Assembly (NCBI RefSeq): GCF_008693385.1
Contig: NZ_CP044067.1
Coordinates: 2,585,501-2,649,500 of the forward strand
Length of the DNA stretch: 64,000 bases
Reading direction: 5' to 3'
Origin: Cupriavidus pauculus
GTDB taxonomy: Bacteria > Pseudomonadota > Gammaproteobacteria > Burkholderiales > Burkholderiaceae
Shown here in pieces: positions 60,185-64,000 of this stretch (position 1 is the first letter of the stretch; the number at the start of each line of letters is the position of its first letter). The notes under the pieces are model-generated. The model worked only from the letters and a program-made list of their open reading frames with translations, was not told the DNA's origin and made no database searches. The translations under genes and the position numbers were made by a program.

Positions 60185-61129
60185 ATGAATCGCACCATTT
60201 CGCTTCGTCATCTGCGCTGCTTCGTCGAGGTCGCGGAGTCGGGTTCCTTCACGACGGCCGCGACCCGGCTGTTCGTGACCCAGTCCGCGCTCACCGCCAC
60301 CATCCAGCAGTTCGAGGAGGCCGTCGGCCTCAAGCTGTTCGACCGCAACACGCGCCGCGTGGCGATGACGCCCGAGGCGGTGCGGTTCAAGGCGGAAGCG
60401 GACAAGATCCTGCGAGAGTTCGACGCGGCGATCTCCGACCTCGAGGCCATCGCGCAGAGCCAGAAGGGCCATGTGCGCATCGCCGCCGCGGCATCGGCCA
60501 TCTATCAGTTCCTCGTGCAGTCGATCGTGGCGTTCCGCGAGGAGTACCCGGCCGTGTCGTTCACGCTCCGCGATGCGGGCGCGCAGCAGGTCGAGCAACT
60601 GGTGGTGGACGGCGAACTGGACTTCGCCATCGCCAGCCGCTACAAGGGCTTCGACGAACTCGACTACGTGCCGCTGCTGAGCGATACGTTCGGCATCGTC
60701 TGCCGCCCCGACAATCCGCTCGCGAAGGGCAAGGGCCCGCTCAAATGGACCGACCTCCCGAGCGAAGGCTTCGTGGCCTTCACGCAGGACACCGGCATCG
60801 GCACGATCCTCAGGACGCAGGGTCCGGCATGGCCAGGTTTCGACAACTGCCAGTTCGAGATCTCGAGTTCGACGTCCCTGCTGGCCGTGCTGACGGAAGG
60901 CGGCGGCTTCTCGATCGTGCCCGCGCTCGCAGGCAAGGTCGCGGGATTCGAGACGCTGGCCTTCCGCGAACTCGAATCGCCGGTGCTGAAGCGCGAGGTC
61001 TGCCTGATCACGCGCCGGCTGCGATCGCTGTCGCCGACCGCGCAGCGGCTGCTGCGCGTGCTGCTGCAGACGATCCACGGGCAGACGCTGCCCGAGGGCG
61101 TGGTAGCCGCCGCGATCGACCCTGTATAG
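60185..61129 (+). CDS. LysR-family transcriptional regulator
   Basis: A 314-residue LysR protein with an HTH at residues 5-65 (LRHLRCFVEVAESGSFTTAATRLFVTQSALTATIQQFE) and a substrate-binding domain. The ATG at 60185 has GAGG only one base upstream, too close to serve, and the predicted promoter would start the mRNA at about this ATG, so a leaderless message is possible. It is divergent from the aminotransferase-Bug pair and convergent with hyuB (18-bp gap), so the former is the likelier target. Confidence 0.9.
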   Translation: MNRTISLRHLRCFVEVAESGSFTTAATRLFVTQSALTATIQQFEEAVGLKLFDRNTRRVAMTPEAVRFKAEADKILREFDAAISDLEAIAQSQKGHVRIAAAASAIYQFLVQSIVAFREEYPAVSFTLRDAGAQQVEQLVVDGELDFAIASRYKGFDELDYVPLLSDTFGIVCRPDNPLAKGKGPLKWTDLPSEGFVAFTQDTGIGTILRTQGPAWPGFDNCQFEISSSTSLLAVLTEGGGFSIVPALAGKVAGFETLAFRELESPVLKREVCLITRRLRSLSPTAQRLLRVLLQTIHGQTLPEGVVAAAIDPV

Positions 61130-61147
61130 AGACGCCTCGCGCATGGC

Positions 61148-62773
61148 TCAGGCCACGTAGCCGTGCAGGCGGTCGCGCCGGCCGAGTTCCGGGTCCCGGG
61201 CCGAGGCGGGACCGAAACCGCCGCCGCCCGGCGTGCGCAGAATGACTTCGTCGCCGGGGTTCAGCGTATGCGGAATGCGCGCATTGATGGCCTCGCCGTT
61301 GATCAGCACCTCGCCACACGCGCCGGCCTCCGCGCCCCCGAGTCCCGGTGCGGGCACGTGCAGGCGTTCCGTGAGGAAGACGATGGAGAGCGGCGTCGGA
61401 TGTTCGCTGACGAAACAGATCTCTTCGCCAAGGCCGCCGCGATACTGCCCGGCACCGCCCGATCCTTCGCGCAGCCGCTTGTACCGGAAGTGCAGCGGCG
61501 CATCGCGCTCCGCGACCTCGATCGGCGTCGGCGAGATATTGCTCGGCCATGACATCACCGACGCGCCGTCCTTTTTCGCCGTGCCACCCAGGCCGCCGTT
61601 GTAGAACAGCACCGTGGCAAACGGCTTGCCTTCCGCCGTGGTGCCGCTGAGGTTGGCGATCCACAGCGGCGAACCGACGCCCGCCATCACTGCATCGGGC
61701 AGCACGCGATGCATGGCGCCGAAGATCGCCGTCGGCACATAGTGCCCCGTGCACGCGCGGCCGCCCACGGGAGCCGGCGAGCGCGGGTTCAGGATCGTGC
61801 CTTCCGGCGCGGTGACCTTGATCGGACGGAACAGCCCATCGTTGTTGGGCAGGTCGGGCAACAGCAGGCACTTGATCGCATACACGGACATCGCGTTCGT
61901 ATAGGACAGTACGCAGTTGATGCCGCGCGGCTGCTGCGGCGACGTTCCCGCGAAATCGCATTCGATCTCGCCGCCGCGCACGCGGACCGTGACCGCGAAG
62001 CGAAAGCGCTCGCCGAAGCCGTCCGTTTCCATGTCGTAGGCATAGCTGCCTTCGGGCAGCTTCGCGATGGCGCGGCGCATCGCGTCTTCGCTCCGCGTGA
62101 ACAACGCCTGGGCGAGGTCATCGATACCGGGCAGCGCGTACTCGCGCAGGATGGCGGTGAGCCGTGTGGCGATGAGTTCGACCGCGCCCACCTGTGCCCA
62201 GATATCGCCGACCGTCTGCTCGGGCGTCCGCACGTTGGTGCGGATCAGCGACAGCAGCGTTTCGTCCGCCCGATTCGCGCGCAGCAGCGGCATCAGCGGA
62301 ATATGGAAGCCTTCTTCGAACAGCTCGCGCGCATCGACCGATCGGATCTTGCCGCCGATATCGGGCACGTGGCCCGCCGTGGCCGCGAAGCCGATCAGCG
62401 ATCCGTCGTGGAACAGCGGCTTGACCAGGCAGACGTCGTTCAGGTGGCCGGTGCCGATCCACGGATTGTTGGTGATGTAGATATCGCCGGGCTGCATATT
62501 GGCCGCACCGATCCTGGCGAGGGCCGCCTGCACGGTGCGGGGCAGGGTGCCGATGAACGACGGAATGCTGCCGCTGTTCTCGGCCAGCGCGCGGCCGGCT
62601 GAATCCGTCACCACCACGGCGAAGTCGTTGGCTTCGGTGGACAGTGTGGAGAACGATGTGCGCACGATCAGCTTCGCGGCTTCGTTGACGACCGAGCGCA
62701 CGCGCGTCCAAAATACTTCGAGAAAGATCGGATCGACCGATGCCGCCGATGTCGCTGCATTTGCAATGGCCAT
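61148..62773 (-). CDS. hyuB: Hydantoinase B / oxoprolinase beta-type subunit
   Basis: A 541-residue HyuB-family protein, with the N-terminus DPIFLEVFWTRVRSVVNEAAKLIVRTSFS and a central TNNPWIGTGHLNDVCLVKPLF; the C-terminus has the Gly-rich RTPGGGGFGPASARDPE typical of the family. With HyuA it forms an ATP-dependent enzyme that opens cyclic amides (hydantoins, 5-oxoproline) or, in other members, carboxylates ketones. Lacking a third subunit gene here, hydantoinase/oxoprolinase activity is favoured over acetone carboxylase. It begins 3 bases after the hyuA stop. Confidence 0.9.
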   Translation of the reverse strand: MAIANAATSAASVDPIFLEVFWTRVRSVVNEAAKLIVRTSFSTLSTEANDFAVVVTDSAGRALAENSGSIPSFIGTLPRTVQAALARIGAANMQPGDIYITNNPWIGTGHLNDVCLVKPLFHDGSLIGFAATAGHVPDIGGKIRSVDARELFEEGFHIPLMPLLRANRADETLLSLIRTNVRTPEQTVGDIWAQVGAVELIATRLTAILREYALPGIDDLAQALFTRSEDAMRRAIAKLPEGSYAYDMETDGFGERFRFAVTVRVRGGEIECDFAGTSPQQPRGINCVLSYTNAMSVYAIKCLLLPDLPNNDGLFRPIKVTAPEGTILNPRSPAPVGGRACTGHYVPTAIFGAMHRVLPDAVMAGVGSPLWIANLSGTTAEGKPFATVLFYNGGLGGTAKKDGASVMSWPSNISPTPIEVAERDAPLHFRYKRLREGSGGAGQYRGGLGEEICFVSEHPTPLSIVFLTERLHVPAPGLGGAEAGACGEVLINGEAINARIPHTLNPGDEVILRTPGGGGFGPASARDPELGRRDRLHGYVA

Positions 62774-62776
62774 GGC

Positions 62777-64000
62777 TCACTGCTCCTTGATGGTGATGAC
62801 CAGGTTGCCGCTGGCAAGTTGTTCGACATGGCCCTTGGGGCCGACTACGAGCGTCGAGCCCGTGTCCTCGACGAGCAGAGGCCCCTGGGCGGAGAAGCCC
62901 ACACGCAGCGCCGAGCGATGGAACACGGGTGTGGACACGTAGCCATGCGCCTCGCGGAAATACACCTCGCGCTCGCCGGACGGCGTGGCACGATCGCCGG
63001 TGTCGAGCGGCTTCGGCGCGAACGCCATGCGCGGCGGCGCTTCGCCGGTGACGCGCAGGTTGACGAGTTCGATCGGGACATTGGGCGGTGTGCGGCCGAA
63101 TTTCTCGCGATAGGCGGACTCGAACGCGGCGGTGAGCGCCTCGCGCATCGCGCCTTCGCCGGCCGTGTCGGCAAGGTAGGGCCCTTCCGGCAGTTCGACG
63201 GACAGCGTGAAACCCTGCCCGACGAAGCGGCCATCGGCATGGCGCGACAGCCTGATGGGGCCGAACGTCGCATCGACGGAGGCCAGCGAATCGCGGACCT
63301 GCGCCTCGAGGTGGCGGAACGCGTCTTCCAGTTCGGCGAGTTGCCCCGTGGACGGACGGAACGTTGCCGTGCGCGAACGGTCGGCCCGCGCGGGCGCGAC
63401 CAGCAGGCCATACGCCGAGGCGACGCCGGCGGCCGGCGGGCAGATGATCGTGTTCACGCCGATCTTCTGCGCGACGTAGTACGCGTGGAGCGGCCCCCCG
63501 CCGCCCGTGCACAGCAGCACGAAGTCGCGCGGATCGCGACCGCGTTCCGCGGCGTGGACGCGCGCGGCGCCGGCCATGTTCTCGGCCACGATGTCGTGCA
63601 TGCCCCATGCGACGTCGAGCGCGCCGATTTGCGTCTGGCCGCCCATCTCGCTGGCGATGCGCGACAGTGCCCCGTGCGCCTTGTCGCGATCGACCTTCAT
63701 GGTGCCGCCCGCGAAGTAGTCGGGATTGAGGTAGCCGAGCACGAGGTTGGCATCGGTGACGGTCGGATCCTGTCCGCCCAGCCCATAGCATGCCGGTCCG
63801 GGTTCCGAACCCGCGCTATGCGGGCCCACCTTCATCAGGCCGAGTTCGTCGCAATGGGCGATGCTGCCGCCGCCCGCGCCGATCTCGATGAGGTCGATGG
63901 TGGTGATGCGAATCGGCAGGCCGCTACCTTCGGCGAAGCGCTTGCGGCGCGCCGCCTCGAAGCCGAACGCGATATAGGGCTTGCCGTGCTCGACGAGGCA
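62777..64000 (-). CDS. hyuA: Hydantoinase A / oxoprolinase alpha-type subunit, partial
   Basis: The last 407 codons of a HyuA-family protein; the frame runs open to the window end and the N-terminal ATP-binding part is missing. Visible family features are IGAGGGSIAHCDELGLMKVGPHSAGSEPGPACYG, DANLVLGYLNPDYFAGG and LLCTGGGGPLHA. It pairs with HyuB for ATP-driven ring opening. No start codon is in the window. The downstream start-like ATG near 63835 is internal, because conserved sequence continues in frame upstream of it. Confidence 0.9.
   Translation of the reverse strand, partial: CLVEHGKPYIAFGFEAARRKRFAEGSGLPIRITTIDLIEIGAGGGSIAHCDELGLMKVGPHSAGSEPGPACYGLGGQDPTVTDANLVLGYLNPDYFAGGTMKVDRDKAHGALSRIASEMGGQTQIGALDVAWGMHDIVAENMAGAARVHAAERGRDPRDFVLLCTGGGGPLHAYYVAQKIGVNTIICPPAAGVASAYGLLVAPARADRSRTATFRPSTGQLAELEDAFRHLEAQVRDSLASVDATFGPIRLSRHADGRFVGQGFTLSVELPEGPYLADTAGEGAMREALTAAFESAYREKFGRTPPNVPIELVNLRVTGEAPPRMAFAPKPLDTGDRATPSGEREVYFREAHGYVSTPVFHRSALRVGFSAQGPLLVEDTGSTLVVGPKGHVEQLASGNLVITIKEQ

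Noticed and set aside
61148..64000. Acetone carboxylase operon
   Set aside because: Only HyuA/HyuB-type subunits are seen and no third gamma-type subunit gene lies downstream of hyuB; the LysR gene follows instead.

Overview
The window is a GC-rich, gene-dense chromosome segment that looks like a Burkholderiales betaproteobacterium, probably Cupriavidus or a close relative. That assignment is inference from gene content, not a marker gene: there is no rRNA or tRNA. The clues are seven extracytoplasmic Bug/TctC-type solute receptors with no TctA/TctB membrane genes beside them, many LysR and IclR regulators each next to a small catabolic operon, CaiB-type CoA transferases, PrpF/PrpD-type genes, and a cepacian-like order of exopolysaccharide genes. 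I found no insertion sequence, prophage, integrase or CRISPR array.

Region 1 (1-9674) holds three uptake and catabolic units. The first is a leftward liv-type branched-chain amino acid/amide ABC operon (livH-livM-livG-livF, livF cut by the window edge, no livK visible). Divergent from it is an IclR regulator with an SDR dehydrogenase and a Bug receptor. The third is a LysR gene divergent from a Bug receptor and a UxaA/GarD-type sugar-acid dehydratase. Region 2 (9675-17245) has a Fur-box-controlled TonB-dependent receptor, a LysR gene, a DUF485 / ActP-like symporter / nitrilase operon and a MOSC protein.

Region 3 (17265-27664) has a Bug receptor with a twin-arginine signal, then an IclR gene divergent from an eight-gene catabolic operon: two CaiB-type CoA transferases, an enoyl-CoA hydratase, a thiolase-like protein, a DUF35 zinc/OB-fold protein, an acyl-CoA dehydrogenase, a degenerate iron-alcohol-dehydrogenase relative and a Bug receptor. 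A perfect 17-bp direct repeat, itself an imperfect dyad, flanks the divergent promoter and is a good candidate IclR operator. The enzyme set resembles the anaerobic toluene bbs genes, but the thiolase-like protein lacks both thiolase cysteines and no ketoacyl-forming SDR is present. A retro-aldol cleavage, as in steroid side-chain loss by Ltp2-DUF35, therefore fits better than thiolysis. This is the best candidate in the window for an undescribed pathway.

Region 4 (27648-35770) is a second leftward operon, controlled by a divergent LysR: Bug, CaiB-type CoA transferase, TauD/TfdA dioxygenase, MmgE/PrpD, a second Bug and PrpF. Region 5 (35814-54574) is a Wzx/Wzy-type exopolysaccharide locus in two divergent arms around an AT-rich 534-bp promoter region. 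The left arm is a GlxA/AraC-type regulator, a 2-oxoglutarate oxygenase, rfbB, rfbD and rfbC. The right arm is manC, an undecaprenyl-phosphate sugar transferase, wza, wzc, four glycosyltransferases, a putative wzy, wzx and rfbA. The dTDP-rhamnose genes thus bracket the locus, so rhamnose and mannose-derived sugars are likely in the polymer.

Region 6 (54617-64000) has a parallel beta-helix protein, a 61-codon gene with a structured 3' region ending in a strong terminator, an isochorismatase-fold hydrolase, a Bug/aminotransferase pair divergent from a LysR gene, and hydantoinase/oxoprolinase-type hyuB-hyuA (hyuA cut by the window end). Short tandem repeats recur at gene 3' ends and, as a 12-bp array, inside rfbB.
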